Positions 16,469 through 24,874 of a stretch of DNA of 41,758 nucleotides are shown in pieces. Origin of the DNA: Salsipaludibacter albus (GTDB lineage: Bacteria > Actinomycetota > Nitriliruptoria > Nitriliruptorales > Nitriliruptoraceae). The notes beneath the pieces are model-generated. The model did no database searches and had not been told where the DNA came from. It was given only the letters and a program-made list of their open reading frames with translations. The translations under genes and the position numbers were made by a program. The DNA lies in NCBI RefSeq assembly GCF_019798055.1, contig NZ_JAHOPH010000033.1, positions 1-41,758 of the forward strand, given 5' to 3'. The stretch's first letter is position 1. Each line of letters opens with the position of its first letter.

Positions 16469-18370
16469 ATGACGACGCCCAAGGACGCCACCCCCACCAT
16501 CCGTGACCAGAACTCGGCCCTGCTCGAGCGCTGGCCGTTCGACGACCGCGACGACTTCGCCGCTGCCGACCGGGGATTCCTGGGCGCCCGGGAACCCGGC
16601 GTGGTCCACGACGCCGACGGCAACGTGGTGTGGGACAACGACACCTACGACTTCCTGGCCGACGACGACGCACCCGACACGGTCAACCCCAGCCTGTGGC
16701 GCCAGTCGGCGCTGGTCGCACGCCAGGGTCTCTACGAGGTGACCGAGGGCATCTACCAGGTCCGCGGCATGGACCTGTCCAACATCAGCTTCGTCGAGGG
16801 CGACACCGGCGTGATCGTCATCGACCCGCTGATCTCCAAGGAGACCGCCGCGGCCGCCCTGGAGCTGTACCGGGAGCACCGTGGGGACCGACCGGTGACC
16901 GGGGTCATCTACACGCACAGCCACATCGACCACTTCGGCGGGGTCCGCGGGGTCGTCGACCAGGCCGACGTGGACGCCGGCAGGGTCGCGATCCTGGCGC
17001 CGGAGGGGTTCGTCGAGGAGGCCGTCGCCGAGAACGTCTACGCCGGCACCGCCATGGCACGCCGGGCGGGCTACATGTACGGCGCAGTGCTGGACCGCGG
17101 CCCGGACGGCCAGGTCGGGGCCGGGCTGGGCCAGACCACCTCGCAGGGAGAGCCGACGCTGATCCCGCCGACCCTGGACATCACCCACACGGGCCAGGTC
17201 GAGACGGTCGACGGCGTCACGATGGAGTTCCAGATGGCCCCCGGCACCGAGGCGCCGGCGGAGATGCACTTCCTGTTCCCCGACCGCAACGCGTTGTGCA
17301 TGGCCGAGAACGCCACGCACAACCTCCACAACCTGCTCACACTCCGGGGCGCCCTGGTGCGCGACCCGCACGTGTGGTCGATCTACCTGACCGAGGCGAT
17401 CGACCTCTTCGCCGACCGGGCCGACGTGGTGTTCGCGTCGCACCACTGGCCGACCTGGGGTCGCGAGGAGCTGCGCGAGTTCCTGTCGATCCAGCGTGAC
17501 CTGTACGCGTACCTCCACGACCAGACCCTGCGGATGCTCAACCGGGGGATGACCGGCTCCGAGATCGCGGAGGCCATCCAGCTGCCCCCGGCACTGGAGG
17601 CAGCCTGGAGCACGCACGGCTACTACGGGTCGGTCAGCCACAACGTCAAGGCCATCTACCAGCGCTACATGGGCTGGTACGACGGCAACCCGGCCAACCT
17701 GTGGTCCCACACACCCGCCGAGGCCGGCCGTCGCTACCTCGACTTCATGGGCGGCGCCGATGCCGTCGTGGACAAGGCCCGTGCGTCGTTCGACGAGGGC
17801 GACTTCCGCTGGGTGGCCGAGGTGGTCAACCACGTGATCCAGGTCGACCCCGACCACGCCGATGCCAGGGAGCTGCTCGCCGACACCTACGAACAGCTGG
17901 GCTACGGGTCCGAGAACGGCACGTGGCGAAGCGTGTACCTGTCCGCCGTGCACGAGCTCCGCCGGGGCAACTTCGGGACACCGACCACCACCGCCGCCCC
18001 CGACCTGTACGCGCAACTGAGCCCCACGCAACTGTTCGACGCCCTGGCGATCCAGGTCGACGCGCCGGCGTGCTGGGACGACCACCTCACCCTGGACGTC
18101 GAGCTGACCGATGGGGACACCTACCGCCTGACGCTGCGCAACGGCGTGCTGTCGTACTCGTCGGCGGCCCAGTCCGGCGATGCCGACATGAGGCTGACCC
18201 TGTCGCGCGCGGCCCTGCTGGGCGTGGCCACCGGGCAGGTCGGCCCGGACGGCTTCGCCGAGGCCGGTGTCGAGGTGGCTGGTGACGAGGCGGTGCTGGC
18301 GCGACTGCTGGCCGTGCTCCAGCCCGGTGACCCCGACTTCCCCGTCCTGACCCCCGCCGACGCCGGCTGA
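16469..18370 (+). CDS. Alkyl/aryl sulfatase, SdsA1/BDS1-type metallo-beta-lactamase fold
   Basis: 633-residue type III sulfatase that hydrolyses primary alkyl sulfates such as dodecyl sulfate to alcohol and sulfate with a binuclear zinc site. Metal motif THSHIDHFGG has ligands His150, His152, Asp154 and His155; AENATHNLHNLLTLRG (Glu280, His284) and the SHHWPTW block (His325) complete the site. A dimerisation region and a C-terminal SCP2-like domain (about 510-630) follow, as in the family. No signal peptide is visible, unlike the secreted Pseudomonas enzyme, so it should be cytosolic. It sits between SulP genes, which fits uptake of the ester or handling of the released sulfate. Confidence 0.9.
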   Translation: MTTPKDATPTIRDQNSALLERWPFDDRDDFAAADRGFLGAREPGVVHDADGNVVWDNDTYDFLADDDAPDTVNPSLWRQSALVARQGLYEVTEGIYQVRGMDLSNISFVEGDTGVIVIDPLISKETAAAALELYREHRGDRPVTGVIYTHSHIDHFGGVRGVVDQADVDAGRVAILAPEGFVEEAVAENVYAGTAMARRAGYMYGAVLDRGPDGQVGAGLGQTTSQGEPTLIPPTLDITHTGQVETVDGVTMEFQMAPGTEAPAEMHFLFPDRNALCMAENATHNLHNLLTLRGALVRDPHVWSIYLTEAIDLFADRADVVFASHHWPTWGREELREFLSIQRDLYAYLHDQTLRMLNRGMTGSEIAEAIQLPPALEAAWSTHGYYGSVSHNVKAIYQRYMGWYDGNPANLWSHTPAEAGRRYLDFMGGADAVVDKARASFDEGDFRWVAEVVNHVIQVDPDHADARELLADTYEQLGYGSENGTWRSVYLSAVHELRRGNFGTPTTTAAPDLYAQLSPTQLFDALAIQVDAPACWDDHLTLDVELTDGDTYRLTLRNGVLSYSSAAQSGDADMRLTLSRAALLGVATGQVGPDGFAEAGVEVAGDEAVLARLLAVLQPGDPDFPVLTPADAG

Positions 18371-18401
18371 GCGGACCGATGACTCGCTCCGCTCCCGCGT
18401 C

Positions 18402-20201
18402 GTGACGGACGCCGCCGAGCCGGTCGCCGACAGCGGCCTGCGTGCCTGGTGGGGGCGCGTGAAGCCGCCACCGGGGGCGATGGGCCCGGCGGCCGGGGCC
18501 GGACTGCCCGGCGCCATCGGCGGCGTGCCCGACGGCATGGCCGCCGCGACGCTGGCCGGGGTGAACCCCATCCACGGGCTCTATGCCACCGCGGTCGGGC
18601 GGATCGCGGGTGGGCTGACCGCGAGCTCGCAGTTGATGGTGGTCACGACCACCAGTGCGGCGGCGCTGGCGGCCGGGTCGGCGCTGGCACCCGTGGCGTC
18701 CGAGGACCGCCTCGCGGCGCTGTTCCTGCTGACGATGCTCGCCGGTGCGGCGATGGTCGTCGCCGGCCTGGTCGGACTCGGGCGGTTCACCGGGTTCGTG
18801 TCACACTCGGTGATGATCGGCTTCCTGACCGGGGTCGCCGCCAACATCGTGCTCGGCCAGGTCCAGGTGGTCGCCGGCGTGGCCGACCCCGACGGCGGCT
18901 CGTCCCTGACACGGGCCTGGGACGTGGTGACCCATCCGGGCACCTGGGACCTGCCCACCATGCTGGTCGCCGGGCTGGCCTTCGCCCTGCTGCTGGGGCT
19001 TGCCCGGACCCGACTCGCACCGGCCGGCTCGGTCGTGGCACTCGTGGCCACCGCGGTGGCCGTGTGGCTGCTGGACGCCGGCGGCGTGGCCCTGGTTCGC
19101 GACGCGGGCGACATCCCGCAGGGCCTGCCACTGCCCGCCCTGCCGCAGTTGCGGCTGGTGTCGCTGGACCTGTTGGCCGGCGCGGCCGCCGTGGCCGTGA
19201 TCGTGCTGGTCCAGAGCGCCGGCGTGGCCGAGTCGGCCCCGAACCCGGACGGGCGCCGGGCCGACGCCGACCGGGACTTCGCCGCCCAGGGAATCGCCAA
19301 CCTCGTGGCCGGACTGTTCCGCGGGATGCCGGTCGGGGGCTCGGTTGGCCAGACCGCCATCAACGTGGCGTCGGGGGCCAGCAACCGATGGGCGGCGATC
19401 CTGTCCGGGGCATGGGTCCTGGTCGTGCTCGTGCTGCTGTCGGGCGTCGTCGGGGCGGTCCCGTCCGCGACCCTGGCGGCGGTACTGGTGGTGGCCTCCC
19501 TCGGTGGCATTCGGCCGACGACGATCGCCTCGGTGTGGCGGGCCGGGCCACAGTCACAGGTCGCGATGGTGACCACGTTCGTCGCCACCCTGTTCCTGCC
19601 GGTCGCCGCGGCGGTCGGGATCGGCGTGGCGCTGTCCCTGATCCTGCAGGTCAATCGCGAGTCGATGGACCTCCGGGTCGTCGAGCTGGTGGAGCTGGGC
19701 GACGGCCGCATCCGCGAGCAGGAACCGCCCGCGGTGCTTCCCGACGGATCGGTCACGACCCTGGACGTGCATGGCAGCCTGTTCTACGCCGGCGCCCGAT
19801 CGCTGGAGTCGGTCCTGCCGGACCCGACCGGGGTGCACGAACCGGTCGTGGTGCTGCGCCTGCGTGGCCGCGCCTCGCTGGGGGCCACGGCCTTCACGGT
19901 GCTGTCGCACTACGCCGAGCGGCTGGCCGAGGCGGGCGGCAAGCTCTACGTCAGCGGCCTCGACCCCGACCTGGCGGCAGCGTTCCACCACGTCGTCGAC
20001 CTCGACCTGGCCCAGCACATCGAGGTGTTCCCGGCCCGTCCCGTCCTGGGCGAGTCGACCCGGGCTGCGAAGGGCCATGCCCGGGCATGGCTGCTCGAAC
20101 GCAGCCCCGAGCTGGACGTCGACGAGCCGAGGAGCCGACCCAGCCCGCTCGTGCGCGGCTGGAACTGGCTGCGTGACCGGGTACGGCCTCCCTCGCCCTG
20201 A
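18402..20201 (+). CDS. SulP/SLC26 family permease, divergent third copy
   Basis: 599-residue membrane protein of the SulP superfamily. The entry segment is VPDGMAAATLAGVNPIHGLYA, equivalent to the VPQGMAYA motif, and GLFRGMPVGGSVGQTAIN corresponds to the conserved GSxSRT region. A C-terminal STAS-like domain (about 430-560) is present but lacks the acidic DxxG loop and instead has RASLGATAFTVL. It belongs to a different subgroup from the two copies upstream. The GTG start has no good ribosome site, so the first residues are uncertain. It begins 31 bases after the alkylsulfatase stop and is probably in the same transcript. Confidence 0.85.
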   Translation: MTDAAEPVADSGLRAWWGRVKPPPGAMGPAAGAGLPGAIGGVPDGMAAATLAGVNPIHGLYATAVGRIAGGLTASSQLMVVTTTSAAALAAGSALAPVASEDRLAALFLLTMLAGAAMVVAGLVGLGRFTGFVSHSVMIGFLTGVAANIVLGQVQVVAGVADPDGGSSLTRAWDVVTHPGTWDLPTMLVAGLAFALLLGLARTRLAPAGSVVALVATAVAVWLLDAGGVALVRDAGDIPQGLPLPALPQLRLVSLDLLAGAAAVAVIVLVQSAGVAESAPNPDGRRADADRDFAAQGIANLVAGLFRGMPVGGSVGQTAINVASGASNRWAAILSGAWVLVVLVLLSGVVGAVPSATLAAVLVVASLGGIRPTTIASVWRAGPQSQVAMVTTFVATLFLPVAAAVGIGVALSLILQVNRESMDLRVVELVELGDGRIREQEPPAVLPDGSVTTLDVHGSLFYAGARSLESVLPDPTGVHEPVVVLRLRGRASLGATAFTVLSHYAERLAEAGGKLYVSGLDPDLAAAFHHVVDLDLAQHIEVFPARPVLGESTRAAKGHARAWLLERSPELDVDEPRSRPSPLVRGWNWLRDRVRPPSP

Positions 20202-20215
20202 TCAGGCGGGCGTGC

Positions 20216-20701
20216 TCACTCGGCGAAGGCCTCGCGGAGGGCCTCTTCGTCCTCGACACTGAGGTTGGTGCGGATCAGTTCGGCGTGCGACAGGTCGACC
20301 TGCTCGTGGATGCGGTCCACGACCGCGTCCGACGACATCAGGAACAGGGCCGACGTGCCCTCGGTGACCGAGTCACGCACGCTGTCGATGAAGTCGTCAT
20401 CGATCCCGAAGTCGGTGAGCGAGCCACTGAGCGCGCCCATCGCAGCCCCGAAGGCCATGCCGAACAGCGGGACGAAGAAGATCAGCCCGAACAGCATTCC
20501 CCAGAACGCTCCGCTGGCCGCACCGGCGCCGGCGGTCGAGAACGCCTGCTTGGTCTTGGGCTTCTTGGCGCCGTCGGGCCAGGTCACCACGGCGGCGTCG
20601 TGGACGGTGATCAGCTCCTGCTTCTGCAGCGAGCCGAGCTGTTCACGGACCTGCTCGGCCGCGCCGGCGTCGTCGAACTTCCAGACGGTGAGGGTTGCCA
20701 T
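20216..20701 (-). CDS. DUF1269 domain protein
   Basis: 161-residue protein of the DUF1269 family, recognised by the N-terminal LTVWKFDD strand, the VHDAAVVTWPDG block and a Gly/Ala/Phe-rich hydrophobic hairpin at about 64-93 between charged ends. The hairpin could insert in or associate with the membrane. No enzymatic function is established for the family. ATG at 20701 with GAGG about nine bases upstream. It is convergent with the third SulP (14 bases between stops). A promoter at 20756-20785 serves it. Confidence 0.85.
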   Translation of the reverse strand: MATLTVWKFDDAGAAEQVREQLGSLQKQELITVHDAAVVTWPDGAKKPKTKQAFSTAGAGAASGAFWGMLFGLIFFVPLFGMAFGAAMGALSGSLTDFGIDDDFIDSVRDSVTEGTSALFLMSSDAVVDRIHEQVDLSHAELIRTNLSVEDEEALREAFAE

Positions 20702-20755
20702 GGGTGATGTCCTCGTCGACTCGGGAACGGCGCCCGGGGATGGACGCGACCGTCG

Positions 20756-20785
20756 ACGCTAGCGGGCCGGCGACATGCCCCTCAA
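20756..20785 (-). promoter_or_regulatory. Putative promoter of the DUF1269 gene
   Basis: Minus-strand TTGAGG (20785-20780) and TAGCGT (20761-20756) are separated by 18 bases, close to a housekeeping sigma factor promoter. The ATG lies 54 bases downstream of the -10. Confidence 0.5.
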
Positions 20786-20831
20786 CCGTCCACTGGACGT
20801 CGACTCGGCCCTCCGGAGGACCATGGCCCCC

Positions 20832-20837
20832 TAGGGT
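20832..20837 (+). promoter_or_regulatory. Putative -10 of a leaderless ACT-domain gene
   Basis: TAGGGT ends seven bases before the ATG at 20845, the spacing typical of leaderless transcripts in actinobacteria. No Shine-Dalgarno sequence is present between. No matching -35 was seen. Confidence 0.45.
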
Positions 20838-20844
20838 GGGCGAC

Positions 20845-21363
20845 ATGGCCTCCTACGTCCTGTCCCTGATCGGCACCGACCGCACCGGCCTGGTCGCGGC
20901 GGTGGCCGACGTGGTGACGGACCACGGTGGGAACTGGGAACAGAGCCACCTGGGCGAGCTGGCCGGCGTGTTCGCCGGCGTCGTGCTGGTGACCGTCCCG
21001 GACGGCAACGCCGCCGCGTTCCGCACGGCCCTGGGCCCGTTGCGGGAGCTCGGCCTGCTGGACACCAGCCTGCACGAGGGTGAGGAGTCCGTCACCACGA
21101 CCGGCCCGGAACTGGCCTTCGAACTGGTGGGCAACGACCGGCCCGGGATCGTGCACGACGTGTCGCGGCTGCTGAGCTCGCTGGACGTCAGCATCGCGGA
21201 GCTGCGGACCGAGACGTCGTCGGCCCCGATGGCCGGTGGGAACCTGTTCCACGCGGCCGCGGTCGTGCGCCTGCCCGACGGCCTGGAGGTCGACACGCTC
21301 GTCGAGCGGCTCGAGGGACTCGCCGACGAGATCATGGTCGACCTGACCCCGGCCGCGACCTGA
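20845..21363 (+). CDS. Tandem ACT-domain protein, GcvR-like
   Basis: 172 residues comprising two ACT domains, about 4-78 and 90-168, each starting with a strand and a G-x-DRxG-type loop (GTDRTGLV and GNDRPGIV). This is the arrangement of GcvR and related amino-acid-sensing regulators of one-carbon or glycine metabolism. Such proteins lack a DNA-binding domain and act by protein contact. Which amino acid is sensed is unknown. It appears leaderless. Its 3' end overlaps the convergent membrane-protein gene by 32 bases. Confidence 0.88.
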   Translation: MASYVLSLIGTDRTGLVAAVADVVTDHGGNWEQSHLGELAGVFAGVVLVTVPDGNAAAFRTALGPLRELGLLDTSLHEGEESVTTTGPELAFELVGNDRPGIVHDVSRLLSSLDVSIAELRTETSSAPMAGGNLFHAAAVVRLPDGLEVDTLVERLEGLADEIMVDLTPAAT

Positions 21364-22663
21364 GCGACGACCTGGCGACAACGGCCGTGGTGACCACGGG
21401 TTGCAGGACAGCCACGGCCACCAGGGCCCACCCCGAGCGCGCCAGGACCGCCCCGACGGGCCCTGCTGCGGTCCCAGCCAGGGCCATGGCGACCACGATG
21501 CCCGCACCGACGTTGAACACCACCGTCCGGACGCGTGACCAACGACCGAGTGCCGCGCGGACCGCCTCCCGGGCCGCGTCGCGACCCGCGACGAGCATCG
21601 GTGCCAAGTACACCAGTGTGGTGACGATCGCCTGGGCCAGCACCCCGACCAGCAGCCCGAGTCCGAGGGCTGGGAGGTTCGCCCAGGCCCCGACCAACAC
21701 CACGACGGCGTCGGCCCAGGCCAGCAGCGGCAGCCACCGGCACACCGCCGCGACGCCACCCCGGGCCGAGGACATCGGCGCGGTCGATGCCGGGGCGGCT
21801 GCGACTGCTCGCACCACGCCACGACACGTCGCGGTCGCGACCCACGCGAACACGCCCAGGGCGACGCCGGCGAGCATGCGCAGGACATCCCCCGCCGACC
21901 CGACAGCACCGCTGCCGAGCAGGGCCAGCGCCGCGACCGTCACGGCGTGGCCAGCCACCGGAACCTGTCGGGCGGCCCGGGCGTCGGCGCCCGACTCGAT
22001 GCGGGTCCGGGCCATGGTCGGCCCGAAGAACACGATCGTCGCGAGCAGGGTCAGGCCGGCCCAGCCCAGCAGGTTGACGTGGAGGTGGGCGATCCGGGCG
22101 GCGCCGTACCACCGACCGGCCAGCACCCCCGTGCCCATCAGCGCGCCCAGGATCGCGCCGTGCACGAACGCGCCGTGTGCACGCTCGTAGCAGCGCACGA
22201 TCCACGCGAATCGCGCCCCCAGGGCCTGCTGGCGGCTCCGTCGGATCCGCCGATGGCCCACCAGCACCGCCGACGTGGCGACCGTTGCGCCGATGCCGAC
22301 CACGACGGGCCGGGCGGCGACCATGCCGACCATGACGGTCGCCACACCGCTGTTGAACCCGACCAGCTGCGAGTACGGGGCCGCCCCGGCAGGCACGCGG
22401 GTCAGCGTCTCGGCGAAGTGCCGGCTGAAGCCCAGGACCAGGTTGCTGACCACCCCGAGCGTGAGCAGGTGCACGGCCAGCCAGCGCCCCCCGGGGAGTC
22501 GATCGCCACCGACGAGCCACACCAGCGCCAGGGCCGCAAAGACGAGCGCGGCCACCACCCACGGGACGACGTCGGCGAACGGCGACCGACGCGTTGGCAG
22601 GTGCGTGTCGTTGCCCGACCTCCGGGTCGAGCCCGCGACATCCCGATGGCCCGGAGCCGTCAC
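21332..22663 (-). CDS. Polytopic membrane protein, NnrS/haem-copper oxidase-like, in the nirK cluster
   Basis: About 443 residues with roughly 12 hydrophobic segments. Histidines sit inside membrane segments in the patterns HLLTLGVVSNLVLGFSRHF, HGAFVHG and HLHVNLLGWAGL, resembling those that bind haem or copper in NnrS and in subunit I-type proteins of the haem-copper oxidase superfamily. No full CuB site is evident, so an oxidase role is not claimed. The GTG at 22663 is chosen because the frame upstream is Arg-rich and unlike protein and runs into the divergent regulator gene. It is likely involved in NO or copper/haem handling, by context. Confidence 0.65.
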   Translation of the reverse strand: MTAPGHRDVAGSTRRSGNDTHLPTRRSPFADVVPWVVAALVFAALALVWLVGGDRLPGGRWLAVHLLTLGVVSNLVLGFSRHFAETLTRVPAGAAPYSQLVGFNSGVATVMVGMVAARPVVVGIGATVATSAVLVGHRRIRRSRQQALGARFAWIVRCYERAHGAFVHGAILGALMGTGVLAGRWYGAARIAHLHVNLLGWAGLTLLATIVFFGPTMARTRIESGADARAARQVPVAGHAVTVAALALLGSGAVGSAGDVLRMLAGVALGVFAWVATATCRGVVRAVAAAPASTAPMSSARGGVAAVCRWLPLLAWADAVVVLVGAWANLPALGLGLLVGVLAQAIVTTLVYLAPMLVAGRDAAREAVRAALGRWSRVRTVVFNVGAGIVVAMALAGTAAGPVGAVLARSGWALVAVAVLQPVVTTAVVARSSLRSRPGSGRP

Positions 22664-22722
22664 GACGGCCCGGCTCCCGGCACCCTGTGGGGGTACCCGC
22701 AGTGGGACCGGAGGACGCCACG
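22664..22722. promoter_or_regulatory. Short divergent promoter/operator region beside the Rrf2 gene
   Basis: Only 59 bases separate the divergent membrane-protein and Rrf2-type regulator starts, so both promoters must overlap here or extend into the coding regions. A perfect 8-bp palindrome GGGTACCC lies at 22691-22698. An autoregulatory operator would be expected in this gap, but nothing closely matching a known NsrR site was recognised. Confidence 0.35.
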
Positions 22723-23169
22723 ATGGACATCGGCCTCGGACGACGCGCCGACTACAGCCTGCGCGGCGTCTTCCACCTCGCACGCCACGACGACGGGGCG
22801 TTCCGATCGGCACGCGCCATCGCCGAGGCCACGGCCGTTCCCGCGACCTGGCTGCCGCAACTCCTGACGACCCTGGCCGCCGCCGGCGTGGTCGAGTCCG
22901 CGACCGGACGTCGTGGTGGATACCGGCTGGCTCGACCGCCCGCACGGGTGACGGTCCTGGAGGTGGTCCAGGCGGTCGAGCCCGATCCGGACCCGGTGTG
23001 CGTGCTGCGGGGCGGCCCCTGCAACTGGGACGGGCGCTGCGCCTTCCACGAGCCGTGGGTCGCGGCCAAGCAGGCCTTCACCGCCCGGCTCGCCGACACG
23101 ACCTTCGCCGACGTCGTCGCACTCGACGACCTGCTGGCCGACGCCGCGGGCGGGCGCGAGGTCAGTTGA
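22723..23169 (+). CDS. Rrf2 family iron-sulfur transcriptional regulator, NsrR-like
   Basis: 148 residues: an N-terminal winged helix (about 1-75, with LGRRADYSLR, then the wing TGRRGGYRLARPP) and a three-cysteine segment Cys93-x6-Cys100-x5-Cys106. Rrf2 proteins with three such cysteines (NsrR, IscR, RsrR) bind an Fe-S cluster; NsrR senses nitric oxide. Assignment as NsrR rests on the adjacent copper nitrite reductase and is inference. GGAGG about nine bases before the ATG supports the start. Its stop overlaps the convergent nirK stop by 8 bases. Confidence 0.85.
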   Translation: MDIGLGRRADYSLRGVFHLARHDDGAFRSARAIAEATAVPATWLPQLLTTLAAAGVVESATGRRGGYRLARPPARVTVLEVVQAVEPDPDPVCVLRGGPCNWDGRCAFHEPWVAAKQAFTARLADTTFADVVALDDLLADAAGGREVS

Positions 23170-24844
23170 CGTCGACACGGCCACGCATCCACGGGTGGGG
23201 GGTGCACAGGTACGGGAACTCGCCGGCCTCGGTGAAGGTGTGCGACCACGACTCGCCCGGCTGGACCATCCCGGAGTCGAACGCCCCGTCCGGCGACGTC
23301 ACGGTGTGGGCCATGGTGTCGTCGTTGGTCCAGGTCACGGTGTCGCCGACGGCCACCTCCAGGACCGACGGCCCGTAGCCGGCCAGCGCCGCGTCCGACC
23401 AGTCGTCCTGGTCGAACTCCCGGAACACCCCGGCGCCGGGTTCGATCGTGACCGCCGTGGTGGCAGTTGCCTCGGCCTCACCGGACGCGCCCGCGGTCGC
23501 ATCGGTGGTGGGCGTCGGGCCGGAGGTCGCCGTGCCGGTGTCCGCGGTGGCGCCCGACGCGTCGTCGGTGACGTCCGGCGCGTCGCCGGGAACCGCATCG
23601 AAGATCTCCGGGTCCGTCTCGCCCTCGACCACGACCTGGCCGATCGCCCCCTTGTCGAAGGCCCGGGCAAGGGCGTGGTCGACCAGCACGATCGTCTGGG
23701 GCACCTGGCCGACCAGCTCGACCACGGTCCCGCCACCTGCCGGCACCAGGGTCGTCTGCGAGCCCCGCAGGGGAACGTTCAGCAGTGCGGCCTCCTGGTA
23801 GACGACGTCCCAGTGCGACCCGATCGGGTGGAAGTTGCTGTCGAGGTTGAGCCCGGCGTTGACGAAGTGGATCCGGGCCCGTTCCCCGACGCCCATTCGC
23901 AGCGCCCCGTCGTCGACCAGCGAGCCGACCGCGCCGTTGAACACGACGTGGCTGGGCTCTTCCGCCGACAGGGCGGCACGGTCCTCGGCCAGCGTCGCGC
24001 CGTCAGCCACGGTCGTGTAGTACTCGGACTGGACCAGGTACCACTCGTGGTCGACCGTCGGCAGCGGGACGGCGGGCTCGACGAGGATCCCCCCGAACAT
24101 CCCGTGGGAGATGTGAGACGGCACGTCGCCATAGGCGCAGTGGTACATGAAGAAGCCGGGGTAGAGCATCCGCGCCTCGATCGTGGCGGTTTCGCCCGGC
24201 GCGACCGTCGTGTCGGCCGCACCGCCCCCCTGTCCGGTCACGGCGTGGAGGTCGACGTTGTGCGGATGGGTGTTGCCGGCCGGGTTGGTGAGGGCGAAGC
24301 GGAGCACGTCTCCCACCCGCGCCCGGATCACCGGTCCCGGCGTGCCGACCACGACGCCATCGGCACCGTCGGTGACCCGGTAGCCCCAGGTCTCGTACTG
24401 GGCCCCGGTCGCCGGGTCGATCGTCGACACCTGCTCGACGATCTCGAAGGCGACGTCGACCACCGCCGGCACGGTCCGGGTGATCGGCGGCGGCATCTCG
24501 GGCGCCGTCGCGACGTTGACCTCGTCGGCGGGGGCCGCGGCCAACTCGGACCGCGGCACGAACGACCCGACCACGTCGGTGCCGGCGTCGGCAGGGGTGG
24601 CCGCGCCGGCCGTCGCCGAGTCCTCCGCCGCCGACGCCGGGCTCGCGTCCTCGACCGGCTCCGCGGCGGGGTCGGGGCGGCCGACGACCAGGGAGGTGAG
24701 CACGGACAGCCCCACGACCGCGACCAGCAGGGCCAGCAACCGGCCACCGCTGACGGACTCGACCACCGGCGTCGGCGGGGGCGTGCGGTCCGGGGGCGCC
24801 ACGGTGTCATGGGAGCGGGGACGTTGCAGATCCTGGAGCGGCAT
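23162..24844 (-). CDS. nirK: Membrane-anchored copper nitrite reductase with an extra C-terminal cupredoxin
   Basis: 560-residue enzyme reducing nitrite to NO. An N-terminal anchor (about 35-55) is followed by a long disordered region and two cupredoxin domains (about 125-410). The type 1 copper ligands are His195, Cys236, His244 and Met249; type 2 ligands His200, His235 and His390; catalytic Asp198 and His339 with Ile341. All are conserved (HNVDLH, MYHCA, FHPIGSH, VDHALARAF). After a Ser/Thr/Ala-rich linker (415-465), a plastocyanin-like domain (470-560) keeps ligands His513, Cys547, His550 and Met553, probably an electron-entry module. ATG at 24844 has a perfect GGAGGTGAT ribosome site, excluding the upstream extension. 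Confidence 0.93.
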   Translation of the reverse strand: MPLQDLQRPRSHDTVAPPDRTPPPTPVVESVSGGRLLALLVAVVGLSVLTSLVVGRPDPAAEPVEDASPASAAEDSATAGAATPADAGTDVVGSFVPRSELAAAPADEVNVATAPEMPPPITRTVPAVVDVAFEIVEQVSTIDPATGAQYETWGYRVTDGADGVVVGTPGPVIRARVGDVLRFALTNPAGNTHPHNVDLHAVTGQGGGAADTTVAPGETATIEARMLYPGFFMYHCAYGDVPSHISHGMFGGILVEPAVPLPTVDHEWYLVQSEYYTTVADGATLAEDRAALSAEEPSHVVFNGAVGSLVDDGALRMGVGERARIHFVNAGLNLDSNFHPIGSHWDVVYQEAALLNVPLRGSQTTLVPAGGGTVVELVGQVPQTIVLVDHALARAFDKGAIGQVVVEGETDPEIFDAVPGDAPDVTDDASGATADTGTATSGPTPTTDATAGASGEAEATATTAVTIEPGAGVFREFDQDDWSDAALAGYGPSVLEVAVGDTVTWTNDDTMAHTVTSPDGAFDSGMVQPGESWSHTFTEAGEFPYLCTPHPWMRGRVDVN

Positions 24845-24874
24845 CGGGATCACCTCCAAGGTCACGCGTTCTTC

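Noticed and set aside
15479-18571. A 1030-codon open frame antisense to the second SulP and the alkylsulfatase
   Set aside because: It crosses two clear genes and an intergenic gap and shows no motif; high GC removes stop codons.
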